Below are positions 1 through 10,928 of a stretch of 64,000 nt of DNA, in pieces. Position 1 is the stretch's first letter, and every line of letters begins with the position of its first letter. Origin of the DNA: Amphibalanus amphitrite (lineage: Eukaryota; Arthropoda; Thecostraca; Balanomorpha; Balanidae); the NCBI RefSeq assembly GCF_019059575.1, contig NW_024881501.1, positions 1,240,001 through 1,304,000 of the forward strand, written 5' to 3'. Under the pieces are notes generated by a model, which saw only the letters and a program-made list of their open reading frames with translations, had not been told where the DNA came from and ran no database searches. Position numbers and translations under genes: made by a program.

Positions 1-514
1 CGATGGTCCGTGCTCCCACCCCACCTCACTCCCCAGCCCTCGCCAGCCGCCGCGCCGCGCCGACCCGAGCCATGCCTCCGGGCTCGGCCCTCACCGCTGC
101 GCTGACGTCACAGGCGGCCCACGTCGCCTTCCAGCCACCGACCCAGACCGGTGTCATACGGTGTGGGTAGGCTGTGCCGCTTGACAAGTAAGTGAAGCGG
201 CACAGTCTACCGGTACCAGGCGGCTGCTGCCAATGCTGAGCCATAGGAACCCGGTGGATAAAGAGTTGTAGAACATCAATCTGCCCCCGAGTGTACATAC
301 CTGCACATATACTCCAGTGTCCTTGCTCCAGCGCGCTTGATATATGACTCTTAGTTCTTACCCAGTGTTCTTGATCAGGACCATGATCGTTTACCCTGAT
401 CCGCTATCCCGATCCTGAACACTGATCCGGGACCCTGACGCACGACCCTGATCCGAAAACATAATACAGGACTCTAACCTGGGACCCCGATCCGTGACAT
501 CAGCGTGGGACTAC
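1..514. other. Non-coding left edge with MITE remnant
   Basis: No exon is recognisable here; on the junctophilin model this is intron 6. Positions 215-297 match one end of the foldback element at 41699-41909, sharing the terminal CTGCCCCCGAGTGTA and an internal stretch around GCTGAGCCAT. Positions 164-211 form a hairpin that recurs at 13064-13110. Positions 370-510 hold loosely repeated 'gaccctgatccg' phrases, a weak degenerate tandem repeat. An open minus frame at 298-26 is explained by these repeats. Confidence 0.5.
164..211. repeat. Stem-loop, copy 1 of a recurring hairpin
   Basis: An inverted repeat in which GTAGGCTGTGCCGC pairs with GCGGCACAGTCTAC (one wobble), with inner pairs CTT/AAG. 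The same outer stem recurs at 13064-13110 with a different inner stem. It is probably the core of a small foldback transposon. Confidence 0.55.
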
Positions 515-540
515 TGTGTATCCATCTGATATCGGAGTTG

Positions 541-680
541 CCCCAGTTAGCCCCGGAGGATGTCGGAGTTACGCCGCGCCTCTAGCCCCGGAGGATGTCG
601 GAGGTACGCCGCGCCTGGCCCCGGCGGATGTCGGAGTTACGCCGCGCCTGGCCCCGGCGGATGTCGGATGTCGGGAGGGG
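541..680. repeat. 33-bp minisatellite next to junctophilin exon 6
   Basis: About four copies of a 33-bp unit reading gccccggcggatgtcgga-gttacgccgcgcctg on the plus strand. On the minus strand each unit contains GCCAGGCG, also found at the exon 6 donor about 20 bp away. Open frames across this block on both strands are a by-product of a repeat whose length is divisible by three. Confidence 0.85.
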
Positions 681-700
681 CGCGGCGGCGGGACACTCGC

Positions 701-819
701 CTGGCTGCAGAAAGTCGGGCGCGAACTGCTTGGCGTGCAGCCGGGCGACGGCCGAGTCCTCTCGCGCGTGCTGCCCGGCCACGTCGGCCTGTTCGGCCTT
801 ACCGCGGGCGGTGGCCGTC
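701..819 (-). CDS. JPH: Junctophilin exon 6 (helical region, partial gene)
   Basis: This exon continues exon 5 in phase: acceptor CCCGCAG at 826-820, and the first G completes the arginine codon begun by AG at the end of exon 5. It encodes TATARGKAEQADVAGQHARE followed by a segment ending KQFAPDFLQP. In junctophilins this conserved stretch follows the MORN domain and begins the long helix spanning the junction between plasma membrane and endoplasmic or sarcoplasmic reticulum. The likely end is CCAG|GCGAGT, a GC donor. Reading through instead gives a repeat-encoded tail ending at 582, which I think is intron. Remaining exons, including the membrane anchor, must lie left of the window. Confidence 0.85.
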
Positions 820-1414
820 CTGCGGGACACGGTGTGTCAGCTGCGGCGCACCGAGAGGGGGGGGGGGGGGTGAGCCGGGCGCCGGTCAGAGGGACTGGTC
901 TGCCCGGCCGGTCAGAGGGGACTGGTCTGCCGGGCCGGTCAGAGGGGGACTGCTCGGCCGAACGGGGCAGTCGGATACTGTGGGCCGTCGAAGATGAATA
1001 AGTTTAAAGTTTAAACCATGTACCATTGTACCATTATCCATTGTATGCTATCAAGAATGACACATTTCACTTTTATATGCAAAACGTTAAAAAGTGGGCA
1101 GGCTTGGTAAAGAACTTATGTTCCAGTTCATGCAATAGGTCCTCTTTACTAAACTACACTGAGAGAAAAGTTGACTCCGTACCAGCTTTAATTCTGGGTT
1201 GATGCGTCGACAACTCCTTATTTATTCACCGTGACCACAGCAAAAACTTGTTGCAAGCTTCCATTATACTTCCCAAGGCTATTGTGATAATTTTGTCAGA
1301 GTCGCCCCTACCTATTTCCGTGCTCTCCTTATACTCCTGCCGGATGCTTATGAAATATTCTTTCAATGTGCTGATGTAACTCTGGCTGAACTGTTCCTAC
1401 CTGGACAACTCTTC

Positions 1415-2372
1415 TTAACCCTCGCCCATGTAGGGGGGGTGGTTGGTGCAACCCCCCCCCCCTGAGGCTTTTCGGAAATAGTGCAAAAACGGCGGCGCGC
1501 AGCGCTGCCAAATTTTGGGTACCTTATGGGGCAAGCCTTGCGCATCTTTTGATAAAAAAAAATTTGACCGGGTCATGTCAGGTCACGGAGTTATGACGTC
1601 ACAAAGGGAACAGCCTCCGGCCGGATTTTCACAAACTGAGTGCCAACGCCCGAGGTTTCCTGCCGGTGGTACGGTCATCGGTTGATGGATCGTGATGAAA
1701 CTTCCCATGCATGTTGGGGCAAGTATTGGCTATCATATGGTATAAGAAACTTGACCGGGTCAGGTCAGGTCACGGAGCTATGACGTCACAAGAGGAACAG
1801 CGTCCGGTACTATTTTTGAAAAGCGCCCGAACCACTATTTTGCTAATTCTTGTCACCTCAATGGGAATATGCAGCAATATTAGCTTCTATAGGGAGCAAA
1901 TGGACCTCCGAAATCCAAAAATACAATCAGATTTCAAAAATTTAAATTTTGATTTTTCGAATTTCTGCCGCCGACTGTGACCTTGCCGACTTCCGGCGCT
2001 CCCAACGCGCCATTTTTAGAGCTAGGGAAACAAAATACATACCAAACGATAGAGAATTGATCAAGGAACACGATAGTGAAGGTTTCAAGTCGATATCTCC
2101 CACCGTTTTGCCGCAATCGCCGCGGAAAGTTGAAAAAAGTCTATTTTTCCGAAAATTTGACCTTTGACCAGTCAAAAGTAGGTCAAATGTTGACCTAGGA
2201 CCAAAAAATATACCACCAATCGCGAGATCTCGGCGAGAGCAATCCGTTGGTCTTTTCCGCTAAGCTCTACGACGCTCCGTTTTCAAACGCCAAGGGGGGG
2301 GGGTCGCACCAACCCCCCCCCCCCCCCTGCATGGGCGAAGGTGGCAGATCGCCGTTTACGGGCGAGGGTTAA
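1415..2372. mobile_element. TTAA-bounded element, family A copy 1
   Basis: The element starts TTAACCCTCGCCCATG and ends CATGGGCGAAGG...GGGCGAGGGTTAA, so both ends are inverted copies with TTAA at each border. Near each end is a G-run/C-run hairpin around GGTTGGTGCAACC or its complement. The 958-bp body has no long coding frame but contains AGGTCA and TGACCT motifs. It is nearly identical to 4107-5057 and related to 27702-28620. TTAA duplication suggests piggyBac-type mobilisation, but no transposase is present. It lies in junctophilin intron 5. Confidence 0.8.
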
Positions 2373-2504
2373 GTCCTACTCCTTTGGGTATTCACCAGAA
2401 GAGTCTTTAAGGAATTCTGACAGCATATGGTAGCCATTTTGTAGAGTGCGTTTGTCCGCCATATTGGTTTATTTGCAAATGGCAGTTGTGGGCAGGCGGC
2501 TCAC

Positions 2505-2839
2505 CTGCTGATGGCGATGTCAGCCTTCTGCAGGGCGATCTTGGAGCCACGGCCGGCCGCGCTCACGGCCGCCTCGATCCGCTCACGAAACTTGGCAGAG
2601 CGCATCAGCAGCAGGTGCTTCTTCTTATGCGACGTCACCAGCACGTTGTTCTTGTACTTGCCCTCCTCGCGCGTGCCGTCCTTGAAAGTGGTGACGCCGT
2701 AGCCGTACTTTTTGTTGTTGTACCACTCGCCCTCGTAGCGCAGTCCGTCGGAGCGCTCGCAGACGCCGTAGCCGACACGCCGGTCGTTTTTCCACTCGCC
2801 CATATAAGTTTCGGTGACGTTGCTGTCCATTTGCTCGTC
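2505..2839 (-). CDS. JPH: Junctophilin exon 5 (MORN 7-8 and start of helix)
   Basis: The acceptor is CTGCCCACAG (2849-2840) and the donor AG|GTGAGC (2505/2504). The 335-bp exon starts in phase 0 with [12 protein letters not shown]. It carries MORN 7 ([15 protein letters not shown]) and MORN 8 ([17 protein letters not shown]), then a basic segment with [18 protein letters not shown] and [12 protein letters not shown], characteristic of junctophilin. MORN repeats bind plasma-membrane lipids; junctophilin tethers the plasma membrane to the calcium-store membrane in muscle and neurons. The exon ends with AG, completed by the first base of exon 6. Confidence 0.95.
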
Positions 2840-2874
2840 CTGTGGGCAGAGAAGCAGTGTCAGCAGCGCTGCGG

Positions 2875-3475
2875 TCCAGCCGTCCACAGCACGGCGTCCA
2901 ACGCGTCCGCAGCACAGCCGTCCACAGCACAGCCGTCCGCAGCACAGCCGTCCGCAGCACAGCCGTCCACAGCACAGCCGTCCACAGCACAGCCGTCCAC
3001 AGCACAGCCTTCCACAGCACAGCCTTCCGCAGCACAGCGCCCAGCGCGCCCAGAGCACAGCCGTCCACAGCACAGGCCCAGCGCGCCCACAGCACAGCCG
3101 TCCACAGCACAGCGCCTAACGCACCCACAGCACAGCCGTCCACAGCACAGCGCCCAGCGCGTCCACAGCACAGCCATCCACAGCACAGCGCCCAGCGCGT
3201 CCACAGCACAGCCGTCCACAGCACAGCGCCCAGCGCACCCAGAGCACAGCGGTCCGCAGCACAGCGCCTAACGCACCCACAGCCCAGCCTTCCGCAGCAC
3301 AGGCCCAGGGCGTCCACAGCACAGCCTTCCACACCACAACCGTCCACAGCACAGCCTTCCACAGCACAGCCGTCCACGACTCCACAGCGCGGCGCCTAAC
3401 GCACCCACAGCGCGGCGCCTAACGCACCCACAGCGCGGCGCCTAACGCACCCACAGCGCGGCGCCCGACGCGGAC
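2875..3475. repeat. 15-bp minisatellite (CCGTCCACAGCACAG) with 23-bp tail array
   Basis: A tandem array of CCGTCCACAGCACAG with variants (CCGTCCGCAG, CCTTCCACAG, CGCCCAGCG), followed from about 3385 by a 23-bp unit reading CACAGCGCGGCGCCTAACGC plus ACC. It begins about 36 bp upstream of the exon 5 acceptor. Several long open frames on both strands are artefacts of the repeat. Confidence 0.9.
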
Positions 3476-4106
3476 CTAACGGTCGCTCGGGTGGCCGGCT
3501 AACGATACGGGCTCGCCGGTGTATGAGGCCGTGGGACGGGCACTGGGAGGCTTTGTTTGGCAAATTTGCCCTAGTTTGATTTAGGTGGTGCTGCCACAAG
3601 CGATCAAAAGCTCTTCCGCTTCGGCCGGCACAGCGCCCATCATATCTATCTCCGGGACCCTGCAGTTGCCACTCTACAGAAACCCAAACTCGAACGATTC
3701 GAGTCGAACCGTCAGTCCTGTCCAGCAACAACTGTGTGCAGTAGTATCAGCAGCGACTCTCTGTACAGCAGCAACTGCAGGGGTTTCTGTAGGTAAGTGC
3801 GTTCTGACAGTTTATTGCAGTTTCTTGTAATGGTGCTGTGACAGTTTTCCGAGCATTTCTGTACTCATGTAGTAGCCATCTCGGTCCCGTGCCATCGGGT
3901 TTCGTACTGGCGACCACAGCGCGCCGCCGGTTAGGGGGGAGGGGGGAGTTCCGGTGGCAGTCTACCCCACCGGCTGACCGGGGCCTCCCTCCCTCCCTCG
4001 GTGGTGCATCCCTGTAAAGGACGCAATCGATTTATCCAGTCAATATCTAGCGTAAGTCTCCGGTTTTAGAAGTGTGCCTCCTATCCATTATTTTTCTTTT
4101 CGTCCC

Positions 4107-5057
4107 TTAACCCTCGCCCATGTAGGGGGGGGGGGGGTTGGTGCAACCCCCCCTGAGGTTTTTCGGAAATAGTGCAAAAACGGCGGCGCGCAGCGCCGCC
4201 AAATTATGGGTACCTTATGGGGCAAACCTTGCGCATCTTTTGATAAAAAAAAATTTGACCGGGTCATGTCAGGTCACGGAGTTATGACGTCACAAAGGGA
4301 ACAGCCTCCGGCCGGATTTTCACAAACTGAGTGCCAACGCCCGAGGTTTCCTGCCGGTGGTACGGACATCGGTTGATGGATCGTGATGAAACTTCCCATG
4401 CATGTTGGGGCAAGTATTGGCTATCATATGGTATAAGAAACTTGACCGGGTCAGGTCAGGTCACGGAGCTATGACGTCACAAGAGGAACAGCGTCCGGTA
4501 CTATTTTTGAAAAGCGCCCGAACCACTATTTTGCTAATTCTTGTCACCTCAATGGGAATATGCAGCAATATTAGCTTCTATAGGGAGCAAATGGACCTTC
4601 CCAATCCAAAAATACAATCAGATTTCAAAAATTTAAATTTTGATTTTTCGAATTTCTGCCGCCGACTGTGACCTTGCCGACTTCCGGCGCTCCCAACGCG
4701 CCATTTTTAGAGCTAGGGAAACAAAATACATACCAAACGATAGAGAATTGATCAAGGAACACGATAGTGAAGGTTTCAAGTCAATATCTCCCACCGTTTT
4801 GCCGCAATCCCCGCGGAAAGTTGAAAAAAGTCTATTTTTCCGAAAATTTGACCTTTGACCGGTCAAAAGTAGGTCAAATGTTGACCTAGGACCAAAAAAT
4901 ATACCACCAATCGCGAGATCTCGGCGAGAGCAATCCGTTGGTCTTTTCCGCTAAGCTCTACGACGCTCCGTTTTCAAACGCCAGGGGGGGGGTCGCACCA
5001 ACCCCCCCCCCCTGCATGGGCGAAGGTGGCAGATCGCCGTTTACGGGCGAGGGTTAA
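4107..5057. mobile_element. TTAA-bounded element, family A copy 2
   Basis: A near-identical copy of 1415-2372 in the same orientation, with TTAA at 4107-4110 and 5054-5057 and the same hairpins near both ends. Few substitutions separate the two copies, suggesting recent movement or local duplication. Its right TTAA is also the left border of another element (TTAACCCGCACCCC) beginning at 5054. Confidence 0.8.
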
Positions 5058-5400
5058 CCCGCACCCCACCTGGGGCGGGTCCTGGATGTCCACACCTCAT
5101 GCTGGGGGAGTTTAAACAGCCCCTTCTAACTCGGCTCCTGGGCCACGTAGGCTCACGCTGTAGGCGGCGTTCAAAAGAGCGTAAAAAATAATGAAGAAAT
5201 TATGTCGGGCATGTTTTAGGTCATGTCAAAGGCCAGGGTCACCAGATGTCATGGAAGGTAAAATTTTGCCAATTTCGAGGTCAAACTTCGACAATTTTCG
5301 ACAAACCAGCTCATAGCTCAGGAGCCGGATGAGCTAGAACGCCACAGAAAAGCGCATTCGTTAGCTCTTTTTCATCTTCGAAGCTTTAAAGCCTTGGCTT
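5054..5400. mobile_element. Truncated TTAACCCGC-family element
   Basis: It starts TTAACCCGCACCCC and contains CTTCTAACTCGGCTCCTGGG, the subterminal phrase of the elements at 9693 and 11877, plus AGGTCA-type motifs. The far end is not found, so it looks truncated at about 5400. Confidence 0.55.
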
Positions 5401-8111
5401 TATTGGCACATCATGTATGTACATGCATAGTTGGGTGTTCCCAACTAGGTATGCATCGCTCCCACTGACCGTAGAGTACAGGCAAGTAGATACCTATGCT
5501 TTTAGTCACCACATGCTGCATATCTGATGTCTATGCGACTACCCGAAGCCGCGGCCGTCTGGCTCGCTGGTGGCAGCGGAGGGCCGTCCAATGCGCACCA
5601 CCAGCTCGCACCAGAGGTGCGCGTCACACGCACATGCACACAGACGCGCCGGCCGGGCTCCGATGACCGGGATTGGAGCGGCACCAGCTGGCCGGGTCCG
5701 GGGCCGGGGCCGGGGCCGCCCTGACGCCGCTCCGCGCGCACACCTGTGCCCGGCCGGCCGACACAACTGCGTGGCCAGTCGCGTCCGCTCCCACTGACCG
5801 TCACCGCCACCGACGGCACCGGCACCGGCGGCGGTCTCTGCAGTCTTTGGGGCACACACTGGCTACTGAGCCTCCCTCCCCCGCCAGATCCCCCTACCCG
5901 ACAGTCTCCGAGCAAGCCTTCGAGTCCTGTGGGGGCTCTGAGACCCCAACCTGTTTCCTAGGCCCCATACCGGCTTCTCTATGCATCCTTACTGCACCTG
6001 AGCCCCCTTACTCATGGTCCCAAAACGCGGTCTTTGTGGGCCCCTACGCAGGCTGCAGAGGCGAGCCCACATCCGCTTCTGAGGGTCCTCCTGACGGCAT
6101 CAGAGGGGCCCACTGCGGCACTGCCCATGTGGGCACCTCTGATGATGCAGTTGGGTGGGTGGAAAAGCCACCCAACTTTGAAAATCGGTTCGGTGGAAAA
6201 TCAAACAACGACCGAGGTCTTTAAGAAATAATTCCGGCCTAAGGGCCTAAGTGTGGTATTTATTTTATCATATGGTGCACATGGTTGCAAAATGAGCCTT
6301 TTCAAAACCACGCTTCCCACCAGTTTCTAAGGATTTGACTTCGGCGATTTTATTAATTTTTATTTTAGAAAAAATGAAAGTAAGGAAACGTTGAGAAAAA
6401 GTGACCAATGCGTAAGAAGTTGAAGGCTTTCTTCAAAATATCAGTTTACGGCTCTTCATATATCGTGCTCAACATCAGTAGGTATCCATGGAATCGTGAA
6501 CATCAAGATGAACTAAGAAACACGGCACCTGGAGCTGTCAACACTGTCCTGTCGACGGGTCCAAAATGACGCTATCTGAATAAAATTTGATTATTGGCGT
6601 TTATTTGCGTTTCGTACCTACGGATAGATATCGCCACATGGCCCCCCCAAATTAATTATCCCGTCTTCCGGGCAACGCAAAGATAAAAGAAGCATTGCTA
6701 GAAATGAGCTTTGACTGTAAGCAATGTTGAGAGATGGGTCAATGACCTCGAAACAATTTTCTGCTGGCATACGAAAAATGACCACAGGCCGAAAACGTTT
6801 CCCAGCTACTTAAAGCACTACAGTCTGAGCGGGCCGAAAGCATAGGTATACCAGAGATTTCCGAACGCTCCTGCTAATACTAAAGAGATACTCCACCATA
6901 TGGTAAAAGCGGATACCTGCCTCGACAATTTTTAAAGATATTGAGCTAAAACTTTCTAGATTTGGCCGTTGTATCTGTCTGATATGATCTGATTTTTCGA
7001 AAGGTCAAAACTCTATAGTTTGAAGTTTTTTTTTTAAGGCTTTATGTGAAAGTTCAAAATTTTCTCAGTTTTAAAAGCCAAGATCACAGTTTGATAGCCC
7101 TCTGTAAGTGTGTATTGTACGCCCTCTCTGGTAAAGACATTGGTGCCAGCTGTAAAAAATTGGGCTCTTGAAAGCGATTGCCGTCGATCAACATTTTACA
7201 TCAAAATCGGTCGAACATGGCGTAACTCTGACGTCATTTCCGACTGACCTATCGTAGCTAAGAAAGTTCTATTTGGACAAAAAATGTCAAATTAATGCAG
7301 ATGAAGGTGCTGAAACTTCGTGTTGATAGCCTAGAGATTTAGAAGATATTGAAGAAAATTTCAAGTCACAGGAGTTCAGGTCAAGCCATCAGGTCATAAA
7401 ACCGGTACAAGGCCACGGTATATTTGCACTATAATTTGTTTTCGACCCTCCCTGTAAACGTCTCTTCGAACACAGCACGATAATTGCTGGCTGAATTACT
7501 GAGAAAATTGGTTGATGCACATTGATTTCGCAGACGACCAACTGCATCAAAATTATTTCTACCTGGCTCCTTTTTTCCCAGACTCGCAGCTCGGCACTTG
7601 CCCATGTTTACAAATCCACAATGAGAGAGGACTTGTCTGGAATTATAATTGGACAAAATAATAAGTCGAATGGCGTTTAACATACCCGTACCTACATCAT
7701 CGGTGTTACAAACTTATTGTGAAAATATTATTTCATATCTCCAATGCAATGTGCGTTAACTAGTTTTTCAGTATTTCAGCTACCAATTCTCGTACTGTGT
7801 TAAAAAATATTTAGTGAGGGTCAAACTAAAAAACGAATTATAGTTTAGCGACAATGAAATCACAAAGTTTTTCGTAAAAACATGAACACCGTGGCACCAG
7901 TTTTGAGGCACTTTTAGGGGCATCCATTTGACACGCGTCTTAGTTCCAGTGACCTAAGGTCAGGTCAGGAGGTTACCAAAACAAACACATTGTCAAAATA
8001 ACACTGAAATTACACTATTTTTTCCAGCTATGTAGCCTAGAGCTTGATATCAGTTGATATCACTGCCTGGTGTGCGGTGTCAGTCTGCGCTGGCCGCGCG
8101 GCGCCACCCAC
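5400..8111. other. Intron 4 remainder, no gene recognised
   Basis: A GC-rich block at 5525-5900 has overlapping open frames on both strands but no recognisable protein and no matching splice pattern. From 6240 to 7990 the sequence is AT-rich with scattered AGGTCA motifs and phrases such as 'aaaatcggtcgaac' and 'gacgtcatttccg' shared with the 11.7-kb region, so it probably contains old relatives of the TTAA elements. The minus frame at 7683-7429 does not resemble a known family. Confidence 0.4.
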
Positions 8112-8285
8112 CTCCACCACGAAGCTGGCGTTGGACTCGGTGTGGTAGCTGCCGTTGGTCACGTGTGACTTGGTCGAGTCGCTCGACTGCCACGAGGAGG
8201 TGCTGCGCGTCGAGCGCACGCTGCCGCCGGCCGCGGTGCGTCTCTCCAGCTCGCCAGTGCTGCGCTGCTTCCGCAACCGCAGCCC
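8112..8285 (-). CDS. JPH: Junctophilin exon 4 (joining region)
   Basis: The acceptor is GGCCAG|GGG at 8286/8285 and the donor GAG|GTGGGT at 8112/8111. The exon is 174 bp, phase 0 at both ends. It encodes a serine-rich segment beginning GLRLRKQRSTGELERR and ending SNASFVVE. In junctophilins this lies between MORN 6 and MORN 7 and is a flexible joining region. The RKQRSTGE part is basic and serine/threonine-rich, so phosphorylation is possible but not shown. Intron 3 is only 176 bp, the sole short intron in the gene. Confidence 0.85.
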
Positions 8286-8461
8286 CTGGCCGGCACGGAG
8301 GGGGGGGGGGGGCTCAGTCGGACGTCCGACACGGGGGGCGTCTCACGGTGTTCCGACTGTGTTCCGCTCCTCTCCTCACTCTCACCCTCGTATCAGCCAG
8401 TCCCCGCCTGCGCCGCTACTATCTGCCGTCACTGAGTCGCTACAAAGGCCAGCCGCCTCAC

Positions 8462-8739
8462 CTGGAGGATATTCTGCCGCAGCGTGGTGGGCTTGTCGAC
8501 GGCGGAGCCGCGCCGCGGCGGCGGCTCCTCAGAGTTCACCTGCAGCACGAAGCCGCCGCGCGTGTCGTTGACGCGCCGGTCGCGCTCGGCGGTCGGGTCG
8601 GCCGGCGGCTCCGAGCGCAGAGACGCCGCCGACTGGTGGTGCGCCTTGCTCTTGGAGGTGGACGCCGCGCCGAACGCGGCCGACGTTCGCACGCCGTAGC
8701 CGTGCCGCGAGCCGCGCTGCCACTGTCCCTGGTACGTGC
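8462..8739 (-). CDS. JPH: Junctophilin exon 3 (MORN 6 and joining region)
   Basis: The acceptor is GGTTGGCAG|GC (8740/8739) and the donor CTCCAG|GTGAGG (8462/8461). It enters in phase 1, completing the glycine of a DSG-TYQGQW junction with exon 2, and leaves in phase 0; the length is 278 bp. It encodes MORN 6 (TYQGQWQRGSRHGYGVRTS) and then a variable segment with RRVNDTRGGFVLQVNSEEPP and an RQNILQ end. A 33-bp minisatellite starts directly beyond the acceptor, and its longer unit carries copies of this acceptor. Confidence 0.92.
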
Positions 8740-8743
8740 CTGC

Positions 8744-9518
8744 CAACCGGGGGCGGGGTCAGACTGCGTCCAACTCATACCGGGGGCGAGGTCAGACTCC
8801 GTCCAACTCATACTGCGGGGGCGGGGTCAGACTCCGTCCAACTCATACCGGGGGCGGGGTCAGACTCCGTCCAACTCATACCGGGGGCGGGGTCAGACTC
8901 CGTCCAACTCATACCGGGGGCGGGGTCAGACTCCGTCCAACTCATACCGGGGGGCGGGGTCAGACTCCGTCCAACTCATACCAACCGGGGGCGGGGTCAG
9001 ACTCCGTCCAACTCATACCGGGGGCGGGGTCAGACTCCGTCCAACTCATACCATGTCCCTGGTTATAGGTGCCTGCCAACCGGGGGCGGGGTCAGACTCC
9101 GTCCAACTCATACCAACCGGGGGCGGGGTCAGACTCCGTCCAACTCATACCGGGGGCGGGGTCAGACTCCGTCCAACTCATACCGGGGGGCGGGGTCAGA
9201 CTCCGTCCAACTCATACCATGTCCCTGGTTATAGGTGCCTGCCAACCGGGGGCGGGGTCAGACTCCGTCCAACTCATACCAACCGGGGGCGGGGTCAGAC
9301 TCCGTCCAACTCATACCGGGGGCGGGGTCAGACTCCGTCCAACTCATACCGGGGGGCGGGGTCAGACTCCGTCCAACTCATACCATGTCCCTGGTTATAG
9401 GTGCCTGCCAACCGGGGGCGGGGTCAGACTCCGTCCAACTCATACCAACCGGGGGCGGGGTCAGACTCCGTCCAACTCATACCGGGGGCGGGGTCAGACT
9501 CCGTCCAACTCATACCAT
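8744..9518. repeat. 33-bp minisatellite with 166-bp higher-order unit
   Basis: The basic unit is 33 bp (CGGGGGCGGGGTCAGACTCC plus GTCCAACTCATAC). Groups of units are separated by a spacer reading CATGTCCCTGGTTATAGGTG followed by CCTGCCAACC, at about 9052, 9218 and 9384. These are spaced exactly 166 bp, a higher-order repeat. The spacer resembles the exon 3 boundary at 8722-8750. Open plus-strand frames encoding an 11-residue GRGQTPSNSYR repeat are artefacts. Confidence 0.92.
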
Positions 9519-9692
9519 GTCGCCGTAGCAGTGAGACATCAGACGTCAAAATCTTAATCCGGACAGGATCTTAATGCGCCTGGGGCGCGTGCGTGCGCCC
9601 CCTCCCGTCCAACCTCACATACGTGTGCCTTTTGATGGGTACGGAGGCCAGGAAAAGACTTGGCATGCTTGAGCCAGCGTGCCACTACCGTC

Positions 9693-10839
9693 TTAACCCG
9701 CGCCGGGCCGGTGCTCTGAGATTCCGCGCCGGGCCGGGGGGTTGTCTGAACACTCCCCTTCTAACTCGGCTCCTGGGCCACGTAGCGACACGCGGTAAAC
9801 GGCAATCGAAAGAACGTCCAAAAAAAGGACGAAAACACTTCAGTCATTTTTTGGGTCAGGTCAAAGGTCAGGTCACCAGAGGTCACCAAAGGTAAAATGT
9901 TGACTATTTCAACTTTTTGGAAACTGCCAACGGCTATCTCGGGAACCGATAGAGCTACAGCGCCGCGGAAAAGCGCATTCGATAGCCCTTTTACAGGCTT
10001 TTCTGACTAATGTTCTCAGATTTGACCTCAGGTCAACGGTTTAGCCTCCAGAGGGCAAAAACTCCAAAAATAGCCGTTTTTACGAAAATCGGTTTTTCGG
10101 CGATAACTTTTGACTCAAAAAAGCCATGACATTACTTTTGCCAGTATCGTGTTCCTCTCGTCGAGACGCGTCGGATGAACTGTATGTTGACCTTGAAAGG
10201 TCAACTTGAAAATTTGACCTCAGGTCAAGGTCATGACCTGACCGGAAAAGGTCATGTTGCATATCAGTCGATCCGCAACGTCGAGCCAAACACATCTAAG
10301 GCGTTTTCAGCGCTCTAGGACGCCTCTATCAGTTATTAGCGAAAAACTGTTAGATTCTGTTCGTGACCTGAGATGACCTCGGGGACATAACGAGGAGTCA
10401 CAGTTGCCATTTTCTGGTTCAGTGTGTCAATTTTACCTACATCTCGATGTTTGAGAATGTCTAGAATGGCGTTCGTGCAAAACAGACGCTTTTCAATTTT
10501 CTCCCATTGACTTATAATGGAGAGGCCGCAAAATTGAACTGACCTTAGGTCACCGATATCAAAATTCCCAGATATACATTTTATAGATACTGTTGCTCTA
10601 ATCAATCGCTGAAAGTTTCAAGGCAATCGATCAATCGGTGTGGCTATGACGAGCATTCTTATTTTTTCTGAGGTGAAGTCACTTGGCGTGACCTGGTGAC
10701 CTGACCTAAGGCGACCTGGGTCTGAAATTTTCACAACATGTGCGGAAAAGATGAACAAACAGGTGCCGCCGTTTTTGAGATATCTGCGAAAAACCGCAGG
10801 GGGGGGGTGTTCAAACACCCCCGGCCCGGCGCGGGTTAA
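9693..10839. mobile_element. TTAA-bounded element, family B copy 1
   Basis: It begins TTAACCCGCGCCGGGCCGG and ends CCGGCCCGGCGCGGGTTAA. Subterminal hairpins are present at both ends (loops around GTCTGAACAC and GTTCAAACAC). The 1.15-kb body has no coding frame of note but many AGGTCA/TGACCT hexamers. Internal phrases (GATATCAAAATTCC, GACTTATAATGG) are shared with the other TTAA families, so the families share a core. Confidence 0.8.
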
Positions 10840-10928
10840 AGCTCATAGTTGTGCAAATTCGACGAAACAACGCCCACAGAGACCTACCAACAGCAGCTGG
10901 GACCCAGGCAGCTGGGACTCAGGCTCGG

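Noticed and set aside
582-700. C-terminal extension of junctophilin after FLQP
   Set aside because: The extension is encoded by the 33-bp repeat, and junctophilins continue much further with a membrane anchor; an intron starting GCGAGT fits better.
2486-3399. Plus- and minus-strand frames with QPSTA or CCGRL repeats
   Set aside because: They are products of the 15-bp minisatellite fused to sense or antisense reading of junctophilin exon 5.
8054-9557. 448-codon and shorter plus-strand frames with GRGQTPSNSYR repeats
   Set aside because: They are antisense to junctophilin exons 3 and 4 and a 33-bp minisatellite.
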